Shown here one piece after another: positions 23,519 through 32,398 of a DNA stretch of 64,000 bases; position 1 is the stretch's first letter, and every line of letters begins with the position of its first letter. The stretch spans positions 62,001 through 126,000 of the forward strand of contig CADAOY010000005.1 of NCBI GenBank assembly GCA_902789665.1, read 5' to 3'. The notes under the pieces are model-generated. The model worked only from the letters and a program-made list of their open reading frames with translations. It had not been told where the DNA came from and made no database searches. The stretch is from an uncultured Lachnospiraceae bacterium. Its GTDB lineage: Bacteria; Bacillota; Clostridia; Lachnospirales; Lachnospiraceae. A program made the translations under genes and the position numbers.

Positions 23519-23560
23519 AGAAAATGGATACATCCATAGGATGTGTCCATTTTCTGTTTT
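23519..23560 (+). terminator. Intrinsic terminator after cysK
   Basis: AGAAAATGGATACATCC (23519-23535) pairs with GGATGTGTCCATTTTCT (23539-23555), about 16 of 17 bp, around a 3-nt loop, followed by GTTTT. Confidence 0.85.
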
Positions 23561-23606
23561 GCATATAAGATGAGGCTCTTGTTATATGTACCGGAGTTCC
23601 TAATTA

Positions 23607-23615
23607 TGGTATAAT
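23607..23615 (+). promoter_or_regulatory. Extended -10 promoter of the exporter operon
   Basis: TG-G-TATAAT is an exact extended -10 element 43 nt before the GTG start. No good -35 is present. Confidence 0.55.
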
Positions 23616-23657
23616 GTTGTGTGGCAGGAATATAGCAAATAAAGGAGATAATTCATT

Positions 23658-24362
23658 GTGGGAACGCTTATTACATTTGAAAATGTAGACAAGGTGTATC
23701 ATACAGGGGATATAGTTTATGAAGCACTGCATGATGTGAATCTTACAATTGATGAAGGGGAGATGGTTGTGATTTTAGGGCCTTCGGGAGCAGGTAAGAG
23801 TACACTTCTTAACATGCTGGGAGGTCTTGACAGTGCAACGTCCGGAAAGATAACTTTTGGGGATAAGGTTATTACAGAATTAAATGATAAGGAACTGGGA
23901 CTTTTCAGGGCTAAAGATGTGGGTATTATTTTTCAGTTCTATAATCTTATTCCAACGCTTAATGCCATGGAGAATGTTGCTTTAATGAGTGAGCTTGGAA
24001 TAGATATTATGGATCCTTATAAAGCTCTTGAACTGGTGGGTCTTTCGGACAGGGCCAAGAATTTCCCGGCCCAGATGTCCGGCGGTCAGCAGCAGAGAGT
24101 GTCCATAGCCAGGGCTCTTGCCAAGAAGCCGAGGCTGCTTTTGTGCGATGAGCCTACAGGTGCTCTTGATACCAATACAGGTAAGGAAGTTATTAATATT
24201 TTGCAAAATCAGGCAAGAGAGGAACACAGAACGGTGGTTATTGTTACCCATAATGATTTGTTTGCCCACCTTGCGGACAAAGTAATATATGTTAAAAACG
24301 GTACCGTGGCGGATGTGGTATTAAACGAGAATCCTTTGACAGTAGATGAAGTGGAGTGGTAA
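23658..24362 (+). CDS. ABC transporter ATPase, MacB/LolD type
   Basis: The 234-residue nucleotide-binding subunit has Walker [10 protein letters not shown] near residue 40, the Q loop at FQFYNLIP, the signature SGGQQQR, Walker [13 protein letters not shown] and the switch histidine in VTHND. The LDTNTG segment is typical of MacB/LolD-type ATPases that pair with FtsX-like permeases. Translation starts at GTG with AAAGGAG upstream. It is first of a three-gene operon with a membrane fusion protein and a permease. Confidence 0.93.
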   Translation: MGTLITFENVDKVYHTGDIVYEALHDVNLTIDEGEMVVILGPSGAGKSTLLNMLGGLDSATSGKITFGDKVITELNDKELGLFRAKDVGIIFQFYNLIPTLNAMENVALMSELGIDIMDPYKALELVGLSDRAKNFPAQMSGGQQQRVSIARALAKKPRLLLCDEPTGALDTNTGKEVINILQNQAREEHRTVVIVTHNDLFAHLADKVIYVKNGTVADVVLNENPLTVDEVEW

Positions 24363-24366
24363 TGAC

Positions 24367-25809
24367 ATGAAGAATTTTTGGAAAAAGAATAAATGGAAAA
24401 TAATAATCGCAGTTGTTTTGGTAAGTGTAGCAGCAGGCGTGCTGGTGTATTTTTTATCCCCTGATACTGTGGAAGCAGAGGTGGTAACCAGGGGAGATGT
24501 TCAGCAGAGTGTCACGGATGTGGGATATGTGGAAGCAGATGATGTTCTGGTGATATATGCACCGGTGAGCGGTAAAATCTCAGAGGTTATGTACTCCTTA
24601 GAAGATGAGGTCAAAGAAGGGGACAAACTGGCAGCATACGATATGACATCCTTTGATGAAGCATTAAAAGAGGCAGAGATAAGCAGAGACTATGACAAGG
24701 ATGTATATGATGGTATAGTCAGCCAGAATGCGGCTTACAAGGAACTTTTGTCCCAAACCCAGAATGCCAACACGGATTATCAGAGTCAGTATGTTAAATT
24801 AATGGAATCAAGAGACCAGCTTTTGTATGCCCAGAATGAAAGGGAAAATAATAACGAAGCTAATATTAATGCGCTTGACGCACAGTTCTCCATTGTAACT
24901 GTTGCTCTTCAGGATGCCACGGCCCAGCTGGAGGCTGCCCAGAGTGAAGAGGAGATTGCGGCGGCCAAGAAGAAAATTGCAGATTTGGAAAATCAGATAA
25001 CAATCAACAGACAGCAGATTGCGTCCATTAGCCCTTATACCCTTAGTATGGAAGAGTATGGCAGATATCTGTCCCTTGTTCGTCAGATGGAACTTATTGA
25101 TGTGCTGTGGTCCCAGAGTTTTGAGCAGTATTCCATGGCTAAAGCGGGAATAGTTAACGAGTCCACCCTTAAGTCCTATGGGGATGCGGTGGAACTGTCG
25201 GAGCTTCATGTGGAGCAGGCTAATCGTTTTAAAGAAATGGCTGCCAATGGAATAGTGTCCCGGATAAACGGAACAATAGTTGAGAGGCTTGCAGACCCGG
25301 GAGCCTATGTGGAAGCGGGAACACCTCTTTTTACCCTTCAGCCAACCAGCGGTTATAAGGCAACTATTCTGATATCAAGATATGATATTGATTATGTAAA
25401 ATCGGGACAAAAGGCATCTGTAACCGTAGGCAATGAAACATATGAAGGAGTTGTGGACAGTATAGCCAAGGTGGCAACAGATGATGGGTCAGGTAAACCT
25501 AAAGTTAAGGTTACTGTTACTTTTGACGATAAAAAAGTCTCCCCGATTATTGGACTTGAAGCCGATATCACTCTTTTTATGGAAGAAAAGAAAGATGTTC
25601 TTAAGGTGAACGAAAAGGGCGTCTATTCGGATGATGAAGGGGATTATGTATATGTTATTGAAGATGGATATATAGCAAGAAGAAATATTGAAACAGGTGG
25701 CTCAGGGGGCGGATATGTTGAAATATTAAGTGGGCTTGATGAAGGTGAGAGCGTTATTACATCCCCTGTCATTCCGGATGATATAGGCAGCAAAGTTAGC
25801 GCCAAATAG
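24367..25809 (+). CDS. Membrane fusion (HlyD/MacA-like) subunit
   Basis: The 480-residue protein has one N-terminal membrane segment (about residues 11-31), a lipoyl-like half-motif (VLVIYAPVSGKISEVMY near 62), and a long alpha-helical hairpin of about 180 residues with many Gln, Ala and Glu. The second lipoyl half (GIVSRINGTIVERLADPGAYV) and beta-barrel domains follow. In Gram-positive bacteria such adaptors join MacB-like permeases to export peptides or drugs. GGAG lies 10 nt before ATG 24367. The in-frame ATG 24346 overlaps the ATPase gene and is less likely. Confidence 0.9.
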   Translation: MKNFWKKNKWKIIIAVVLVSVAAGVLVYFLSPDTVEAEVVTRGDVQQSVTDVGYVEADDVLVIYAPVSGKISEVMYSLEDEVKEGDKLAAYDMTSFDEALKEAEISRDYDKDVYDGIVSQNAAYKELLSQTQNANTDYQSQYVKLMESRDQLLYAQNERENNNEANINALDAQFSIVTVALQDATAQLEAAQSEEEIAAAKKKIADLENQITINRQQIASISPYTLSMEEYGRYLSLVRQMELIDVLWSQSFEQYSMAKAGIVNESTLKSYGDAVELSELHVEQANRFKEMAANGIVSRINGTIVERLADPGAYVEAGTPLFTLQPTSGYKATILISRYDIDYVKSGQKASVTVGNETYEGVVDSIAKVATDDGSGKPKVKVTVTFDDKKVSPIIGLEADITLFMEEKKDVLKVNEKGVYSDDEGDYVYVIEDGYIARRNIETGGSGGGYVEILSGLDEGESVITSPVIPDDIGSKVSAK

Positions 25810-25822
25810 CAGGGAGCAATAT

Positions 25823-28144
25823 ATGCTTTTAAGAAAAGTTATAAGAGATTTAAGGCAAAATGCAACGCAGTTTGTTGCCATATTTATAATGACTTTTTTT
25901 GCCATGCTTATGGTGGGCGGTTTTGATGCGGGTAAAAACTGTACCCTCATGACAGGTACCGAGTATCTGGAAGATTACGGATATAAGGATCTGGATGTTC
26001 GTGGAACCGTGTTTAGCCCCGGGAATATTTCAAAACTTGAAATGATGGATGAAATCAAGGCCGTGGACGGTATTATGCATGCTTATGGCAAGGTGGTTCT
26101 GGATAAGGAATATCTTCTTGTGATGAATTATGTTTCAAGCACGAAGGTTTCAAGAATGATGGTAGTGGATGGTGAGGAATATGTTCCCGGAGCCTCGGGG
26201 TTATGGCTTGAAAATGAATTCGCCAAAGCCCAAGGGGTAAGAGTGGGGGATGTCATATCACTTAAAATCGGCAATCAAACCCAGAAAGAAGTGGTAAAAG
26301 GTCTTGTATACTATCCTGAATATCTTTATTATGTGCCCAGCGATACCTATCCGGAACCTATATATGGAACCCATGCTTTTGGGGTTATGGATATTTCCTC
26401 CGCCCCTTTTGATGAGACATACTATGACCAGCTTACCGTTGATTTAAATGATGTGGACGGTCAGCTGATGTCTCTGACAGACGAAGATATCGTTATAATG
26501 AAAGAGATAAAGGATAAGATTACGGATACTCTCGATAATGATGAGATTATTGTAAAAACAAAAACCGAGGATGATGTTTACGGTTTCTTTTCCTCCAGTA
26601 CGGAGTCCTTTGATTCGGTTTCATCTTTGTTCGCGGTGCTTTTTATATCCGTGGCTCTCCTGGGCATTCTGACTACCATGACCAGGCTTATCAGTAAGCA
26701 GAGAACCCAAATCGGAACCATGAAAGCACTGGGATTCTCCGATAAAAAAATTATAATTCATTATCTGTCTTATTCAGCAATAGTCACCTTGATAGCGGCC
26801 ATGCTGGGTATTGTTATCGGCAGGTATACTCTGGGGCTTTACTTAAAAAGTATCAATGATTATTATTATCAGAATCCTTATGCGGCTCTAAGGTCTTCTT
26901 ATCAGAGCATTGTCATGCCTCTTGTCGCAGTACTTATGAGCATAATTACAACATATATATGCACGAAAAAGACTCTGACGGAGAATGCTGCCGAGATTCT
27001 TAAGCCTGCTGTGCCTAAGACGGGGCAGACCGGATTACTGGAAAGAACACCGGTTTGGGAACAGCTTAAGTTCGGCTCAAGGTGGAATATACGTGATGTG
27101 GACAGAAACAGACTTAGAACGGTAATGAGTATTCTTGGTATTATATTCACATCCACCCTTTTGTTTACCGCCTTCGGATTCGCCGAATGTCTTGCAGGTC
27201 AGTCGGACTGGATGTATGGCACCATATGCAGCGCAAGGTACAGAATATTATTTGAGGATGCCTCATACAGTCAGGTATATGATTATTCCAGGCAGTTCAA
27301 AGGGCAGATGGTTCAGATGGAAAATGCAACCATATATTCCGACACGGTTACGGATGTGAGAATGATGCAGGTATTTGATGAGGGGAATCTGTATCATTTC
27401 CAGAATGAGAATGAAGAATTCTTCGACCTTCCGGATACGGGAGTGATTCTTACATCCAATATGAGAGACGTTCTGGGGGTTGATGTGGGAGACATGATTT
27501 CCTGGCGTATTCCGGGGGATAAAACTCTCTACAGGGCCAGAATCATGGGATTTAATATACAGGCATCCGACCAGGGGATGATAATAAGCAGAAAAGCCTG
27601 GGAGAGCATGCGCGGAGATTTTAGGCCGAATATTTTATATACCAATAAAACAGTGGACAAGTCTCTTGAAAAAAGACCGGAAATATCTGCGGTTAATGAT
27701 GTGGTTATGATGAAAAGAACCCTGGAAGCCGGTAATGAATTGGGATATGCCATAGCTGTCATTATAAGCGCCATTGCGGTGGTTATGGGAGTAATTGTTC
27801 TGTATAATCTGGGAGAATTATCTTACATAGAGAAGGTTAAGGAAATAGCAACAATGAAAGTGCTGGGCTTTCAGTCCCTTGCCATTCGTCTTATCATATT
27901 GCAGCAGAATCTGTCCATAACAATTCTCGGGGCTTTAATAGGAGTTCCCTTTGGAAGAGTGCTGCTTGATGTAATAAATGACGCTTATTACCATCCGGAT
28001 GATGATGTGCTGGTTAAACTTTCCCCTTTTGTTTATATAGCAACCGTGGTGGGAACTTTTGCCGTGTCGGTAATCGTTAATATATATGTTACTTCCAAGA
28101 TTAACAAAATAGATATGGTTGAAGCACTTAAAGGGGCTGAGTAG
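25823..28144 (+). CDS. FtsX/MacB-like ABC permease, two-repeat form
   Basis: The 773-residue protein has an N-terminal membrane segment (about residues 15-35), a large extracytoplasmic domain, three helices near 265-380 with the FtsX signature TRLISKQRTQIGTMKALGFS, then a second repeat ending in three helices near 640-765 with KEIATMKVLGFQ. This is the duplicated FtsX layout of Gram-positive exporters. GGGAG precedes the ATG, 13 nt after the adaptor gene. The cargo is unknown; the peptide array 3 kb upstream is a possible but unproved source. Confidence 0.9.
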   Translation: MLLRKVIRDLRQNATQFVAIFIMTFFAMLMVGGFDAGKNCTLMTGTEYLEDYGYKDLDVRGTVFSPGNISKLEMMDEIKAVDGIMHAYGKVVLDKEYLLVMNYVSSTKVSRMMVVDGEEYVPGASGLWLENEFAKAQGVRVGDVISLKIGNQTQKEVVKGLVYYPEYLYYVPSDTYPEPIYGTHAFGVMDISSAPFDETYYDQLTVDLNDVDGQLMSLTDEDIVIMKEIKDKITDTLDNDEIIVKTKTEDDVYGFFSSSTESFDSVSSLFAVLFISVALLGILTTMTRLISKQRTQIGTMKALGFSDKKIIIHYLSYSAIVTLIAAMLGIVIGRYTLGLYLKSINDYYYQNPYAALRSSYQSIVMPLVAVLMSIITTYICTKKTLTENAAEILKPAVPKTGQTGLLERTPVWEQLKFGSRWNIRDVDRNRLRTVMSILGIIFTSTLLFTAFGFAECLAGQSDWMYGTICSARYRILFEDASYSQVYDYSRQFKGQMVQMENATIYSDTVTDVRMMQVFDEGNLYHFQNENEEFFDLPDTGVILTSNMRDVLGVDVGDMISWRIPGDKTLYRARIMGFNIQASDQGMIISRKAWESMRGDFRPNILYTNKTVDKSLEKRPEISAVNDVVMMKRTLEAGNELGYAIAVIISAIAVVMGVIVLYNLGELSYIEKVKEIATMKVLGFQSLAIRLIILQQNLSITILGALIGVPFGRVLLDVINDAYYHPDDDVLVKLSPFVYIATVVGTFAVSVIVNIYVTSKINKIDMVEALKGAE

Positions 28145-28147
28145 ATA

Positions 28148-28225
28148 ATGGATAAATTATTTATAGCCATAGAAGCCGGCGGCACGTGGATGAAATGTGC
28201 CATCGGGATGGTGTGCATCGCCTGA
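28148..28225 (+). pseudogene. Remnant of a second ROK kinase gene (25 codons)
   Basis: The reading frame MDKLFIAIEAGGTWMKCAIG matches the first 20 residues of the intact ROK kinase at 21008 (IEAGGTWMKCA identical), then runs into unrelated codons and a stop. The homology ends just before the stop of the minus-strand gene at 28229. A deletion probably removed the rest of the kinase gene. It lies 3 nt after the permease stop and was likely the fourth gene of that operon. Confidence 0.8.
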
Positions 28226-28228
28226 TAG

Positions 28229-29365
28229 TTATTCAGCCAAATGATATACCTCAGACATGTCATATGAAGGGGAGAGTTCTTCCCAGACTCCATTGTCTAC
28301 CTCGATGTACCAGATGCCGTCTTCGTATTCCATCCAGCCATAATCACCATAGTCGGAGGAGATGCCTTCGTACCAGTACTGCCAGGTATTCGGTTTAACA
28401 TCGGTATTATACCAAAGATAACAGTCGCTGTACGGGTCGTAGTATGATTCGTAAGTGCTGTTCCAGTTAAGCATTCTTTCATATGCAGTTGATGAATCGG
28501 TTAATTCAAAACAGCCGTCTTCAACATAGTCCAAATACAGGGTTTTACCGTAGATATCTGTATTGCTCAAAGACTGAGCAGTTGATGTCTGAGTATAAGC
28601 ACTGTTGTTGGTATTAACTGTATTAACATTATTATTGTTATTTGAAGGAGTAAACATACCTATAATGGAGAGCATACCTCCAAATAAAGTGGTAATACAT
28701 GGCATAATAGTTGACATTGTGACAATAATAATAACAGTTATCAATGTTACTTTCATTCGTGGACTTACGGAAACCGGTTTTGTATAATATGGTGATGACA
28801 TGGACTCGGCATAAAGGTTATCTTCTTCATCCAAAATCGCATCTATAACCATATTTGCTGAACAGTTAGGGCATTCCATGTTCTGATTGTCATCGGTTAA
28901 ATCTCTGACTAAGGTAGTGCCGCAGTATTCACAGTGCATTGGCACATTCTCGTACTTCTCATTATGTTTTAAGATAAGGGTTTCATATCTGTTACCGTTC
29001 TCATCATAATAACCATTTTCATATGTCTGACCTGAGATAGAATCAGTCCATCCCATAGGATAGAAGACATAGTCGTGCTTTTTACAGTTATAGCTCGTTG
29101 TAGGATGAGTTGAAGCATGACTGTAACTGGTCGGCTGATGAAATCTCGGTCTGTCAGGTCTTGTATTCTTGCTTGAATAAGTAGCAGCAGAGCCTCCTCT
29201 TGAGTATGAGTTCTTACCATATGATGAACTATGTGAGGAAGAACTGTGAGATCTGTAGCTTGAAGAACTTGATCTGTGGCTTGATGAGCTGTGAGACCTG
29301 TGACTTGAGCTATGTGATCTGGAACTTGAATGATGACTTGAACTACTGTGTCTGCTTGGTGGCAT
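28229..29365 (-). CDS. Ser/His-rich membrane protein with zinc ribbon, unknown
   Basis: The 378-residue protein starts with about 70 residues made almost only of Ser, His, Arg and Tyr (MPPSRHSSSSHHSSSRSHSS). Two pairs, CEYC and CPNC, near residues 145-170 form a likely zinc ribbon. A hydrophobic segment (about residues 207-240) is followed by an Asn/Thr linker. The last 110 residues are acidic and aromatic with repeated YY and WYEG-like motifs. Topology and role are unknown. GGGGGAAAGG lies before the ATG. It converges on the truncated ROK remnant. Confidence 0.75.
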   Translation of the reverse strand: MPPSRHSSSSHHSSSRSHSSSHRSHSSSSHRSSSSSYRSHSSSSHSSSYGKNSYSRGGSAATYSSKNTRPDRPRFHQPTSYSHASTHPTTSYNCKKHDYVFYPMGWTDSISGQTYENGYYDENGNRYETLILKHNEKYENVPMHCEYCGTTLVRDLTDDNQNMECPNCSANMVIDAILDEEDNLYAESMSSPYYTKPVSVSPRMKVTLITVIIIVTMSTIMPCITTLFGGMLSIIGMFTPSNNNNNVNTVNTNNSAYTQTSTAQSLSNTDIYGKTLYLDYVEDGCFELTDSSTAYERMLNWNSTYESYYDPYSDCYLWYNTDVKPNTWQYWYEGISSDYGDYGWMEYEDGIWYIEVDNGVWEELSPSYDMSEVYHLAE

Positions 29366-29552
29366 AAGCCTTTCCCCCTTTTCCTGATACTAATAGTATT
29401 AAAGCATATATAGGGCATTAAAACAAGTGGCGGAGATTTTGCATAAAAAATAAAAATAAAAAAAAGGAAAACAAAAGGGGGGCAAGTATAATAAATATGG
29501 GGCTAGTTTTCCGAAGCCCCATTATGTAAAGTTTTTAGCGAGGTGAATGGTT

Positions 29553-30557
29553 ATGACCATCAGAGAAAAACTTGAGATAGATGAGAAGGAAACTCTTAGT
29601 GAATTTGCTACTTTAAGCATTAATTCAAAGGGGCGACTGGTTGATGAGAAGCAGTGTGATATAAGAACTGTGTTCCAGAGAGACAGGGATAGGATTATTC
29701 ACTGCAAGGCATTTAGAAGACTTAAGGATAAGACGCAGGTTTTCTTGTCGCCGGAAGGTGACCACTATAGAACCAGACTTACTCATACTCTTGAGGTGTC
29801 TCAGAATGCAAGAACCATTGCCAAGGCTTTAAGGCTTAATGAGGAACTGGTAGAAGCTATCGCTTTAGGCCATGACCTTGGACATACGCCTTTTGGTCAT
29901 GCTGGCGAGAGAGCCCTTAACAGAGTATGTACTCTGGGCTTTGAGCATAATGAGCAAAGCTTGAGGACTGTGGACGTTCTTGAGAAAGACGGTCAGGGAC
30001 TTAATCTTACATTTGAGGTAAGAGATGGTATTCTTAACCACCAGACTAAGTCCACACCTGCCACATTAGAGGGCAAGGTAGTAAGGCTTGCTGACAAAAT
30101 CGCCTACATCCATCATGATACAGATGATGCAATAAGAGCAGGCATACTTAAGGAAGAAGAGATTCCTGCTGAACTTAGAAAAATACTCGGCAACAGACCG
30201 ACTGAAAGACTGGATACTTTTATCCACGATATAATTACCAACAGTATGGGCAAGAATGATATATGCATGTCAGAGACTGTTGGCAAGGCTATGCTGGATA
30301 TGAGAAAGTTTATGTTCGAACATGTATATCAGAACAAGAAGGCCAAAAGTGAAGAGGGTAGAGCAGAGATGCTTATTACCACGCTGTATGAATACTTCTT
30401 AGACCATACAGATGAAATGCCGGATGAATTCATAATGTTACTTGAGAGAGGTGAGGATCCAAGAAGGGTTGTATGTGATTATATAGCATGTATGACTGAC
30501 AGATTCGCCATCTCAAAATATGAAGAATTATTTATACCTAAGACATGGCATGGTTGA
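29553..30557 (+). CDS. dgt: dGTP triphosphohydrolase-like HD protein
   Basis: The 334-residue protein has the deoxyguanosinetriphosphate triphosphohydrolase pattern: CKAFRRLKDKTQVF, RTRLTHTLEVSQ with the first HD-site histidine, then ALGHDLGHTPFGHAGE with the HD pair. Such enzymes cleave dNTPs to nucleoside and triphosphate and are often next to dnaG in Firmicutes, as here. ATG 29553 is 7 nt after GAGGTG; ATG 29547 is too close to it. A GGGGCT/AGCCCC hairpin lies in the leader (29499-29520). Confidence 0.92.
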   Translation: MTIREKLEIDEKETLSEFATLSINSKGRLVDEKQCDIRTVFQRDRDRIIHCKAFRRLKDKTQVFLSPEGDHYRTRLTHTLEVSQNARTIAKALRLNEELVEAIALGHDLGHTPFGHAGERALNRVCTLGFEHNEQSLRTVDVLEKDGQGLNLTFEVRDGILNHQTKSTPATLEGKVVRLADKIAYIHHDTDDAIRAGILKEEEIPAELRKILGNRPTERLDTFIHDIITNSMGKNDICMSETVGKAMLDMRKFMFEHVYQNKKAKSEEGRAEMLITTLYEYFLDHTDEMPDEFIMLLERGEDPRRVVCDYIACMTDRFAISKYEELFIPKTWHG

Positions 30558-30604
30558 TGTGGTTATAACAACATATGCCGTTATATATAGAAAAGAGGTA
30601 ATAT

Positions 30605-32371
30605 ATGCCTTTTTATGAAGAAAGTTTCTTAGAACAGGTAAGAGAACAAAATGATATAGTCGATGTTATCGGCTCATATGTGGGGCTTAAGAAGAAGGGC
30701 GCCGACTACGAATGCTGTTGTCCTTTCCATCAGGAGAAGACACCATCTTTCAAGGTAAGTCCTTCAAGGGGAATATATAAATGTTTCGGTTGTCAGACTG
30801 CAGGTAATGTAATTACCTTTGTTCAAAAATACGAGAACGTGGGATTTGTGGAAGCAGTACAGATCCTGGCAGGCAGAGCCGGCATAGCGCTTCCGGAAGT
30901 TAAATACAGTGCTGCGGATAGTGAGAAAGAAAAAAAGAGGGAAAGATTTTTCCAGATATATTCCGATGCAACTGTTTACTTTTACAAATATCTCAGATGT
31001 CCTGAAGGACAAAATGGTATGGACTACTGCAAGGAAAGAGAACTTACCCCTGAGATGATGAAGAAGTTTGGACTGGGATTCGCACCAATAAATGGTCATC
31101 ACGTAATAAATTATCTTAAGTCCAAAGGATATACCGGTAAGGAACTGGTTGAATGCGGACTTGCATCAAGCAGGGATAACGGAGACTTAAGCTGTAAGTT
31201 CTGGAACAGACTTATCTTTCCAATACAAAACAGCAGGGATAAGGTTATAGGTTTCGGTGGAAGAATAATCGGCGATGGAGAGCCTAAATATCTTAACTCT
31301 CAGGAGTCGTTAATATTCTTAAAGAGTAATAACTTATATGCGTTTAATTATGCGAGAAAGTCAAGAAGCGGGTATTTTATCCTTTGTGAAGGCTATATGG
31401 ATGTAATATCGCTTCATAAAGCGGGATTTGATTCGGCAGTGGCATCACTTGGAACTGCTTTTACGCAAGGTCAGGCGAGAATACTTGAGAAGGCAGGACA
31501 TAATCTGTATCTCTGTTTTGACAGCGACTCGGCCGGCGTTAAGGCGGTAAGGGCAGCAGAGCGAATCTGCCGAAATATGAAACTTAAAACAAAGGCGATT
31601 AATCTTAAGCCATATAAGGACCCGGATGAGTTCATTAAGAACCTGGGAGGAGAAGAGTTCCAAAAAAGAATTGATGAAGCTGAGAATGCTTTCCTGTATG
31701 TGGTTGAGGATTTATATAATAATACGAATATGGAGGATCCGGATGAGTCCTCATATTTCAAGAATTTCATAATTGAGGAACTCGTGGATTTTGACGATGA
31801 GATGACGAGACTAAGCTATATGGAAAGCATCTCGAAAAGATTCAAAATCCCAATGGATTACTTAGATTCATCGGTTAAGAAACTGGCTATGGCCAAGGCT
31901 GATTTAAAACCGGTTTTCGTGCCGGAAAAACTGGACAGAAACAGGGATGAAAATAAGGGTAAAAAGTCCGAACAACTGCTTATCAGCTATATGATAAATG
32001 ACAGAAGAGTCTATAACGCAATTAAGGATTACGTGTCCAAGGATGATTTCACGGTGGGGCCATATAAGGAAATTTATGACAGGTTGTTTGCCGACCTTGA
32101 AGAGGGCCATGTTGAAGAATCCAAGTACATATCCTTATTTGAAGATGTGGATGAACAAAATGACATCGGTCAGCTCTTCACGTCGTCATTAGCTGATGTG
32201 GAAACAAGAGATGATTTATCCAAAGCAGTTAAAGATATACTTATCTCGGTCAAAAGCAACGCCTACGATGATTTCTGCAAGAATGCCGGCAATGATGACG
32301 ACATGATTATGGAGACAATAAAGCGTAAGAAAGACCTTGAGAGTATTAAGAAAGTACAAATTAATCTTTAA
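30605..32371 (+). CDS. dnaG: DNA primase
   Basis: The 588-residue primase makes RNA primers at the replication fork. The zinc-binding domain shows CPFHQEKTPSFKVSPSRG and CFGC (about residues 40-64). The RNA polymerase basic motif lies near EPKYLNSQES, and the TOPRIM domain has CEGYMDVI and DSDSAG. The C-terminal 150 residues are the helicase-binding part. AGAGGT precedes the ATG. Order dgt-dnaG-rpoD is the familiar macromolecular synthesis arrangement. Confidence 0.97.
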   Translation: MPFYEESFLEQVREQNDIVDVIGSYVGLKKKGADYECCCPFHQEKTPSFKVSPSRGIYKCFGCQTAGNVITFVQKYENVGFVEAVQILAGRAGIALPEVKYSAADSEKEKKRERFFQIYSDATVYFYKYLRCPEGQNGMDYCKERELTPEMMKKFGLGFAPINGHHVINYLKSKGYTGKELVECGLASSRDNGDLSCKFWNRLIFPIQNSRDKVIGFGGRIIGDGEPKYLNSQESLIFLKSNNLYAFNYARKSRSGYFILCEGYMDVISLHKAGFDSAVASLGTAFTQGQARILEKAGHNLYLCFDSDSAGVKAVRAAERICRNMKLKTKAINLKPYKDPDEFIKNLGGEEFQKRIDEAENAFLYVVEDLYNNTNMEDPDESSYFKNFIIEELVDFDDEMTRLSYMESISKRFKIPMDYLDSSVKKLAMAKADLKPVFVPEKLDRNRDENKGKKSEQLLISYMINDRRVYNAIKDYVSKDDFTVGPYKEIYDRLFADLEEGHVEESKYISLFEDVDEQNDIGQLFTSSLADVETRDDLSKAVKDILISVKSNAYDDFCKNAGNDDDMIMETIKRKKDLESIKKVQINL

Positions 32372-32398
32372 AAATATAACATCCAAAAGGAGAAAAAA

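Noticed and set aside
23472-23560. TTGACA near 23472 before the cysK terminator as a small RNA promoter
   Set aside because: The matching -10 (AATAAA) is poor and the RNA would be only about 50 nt, mostly terminator.
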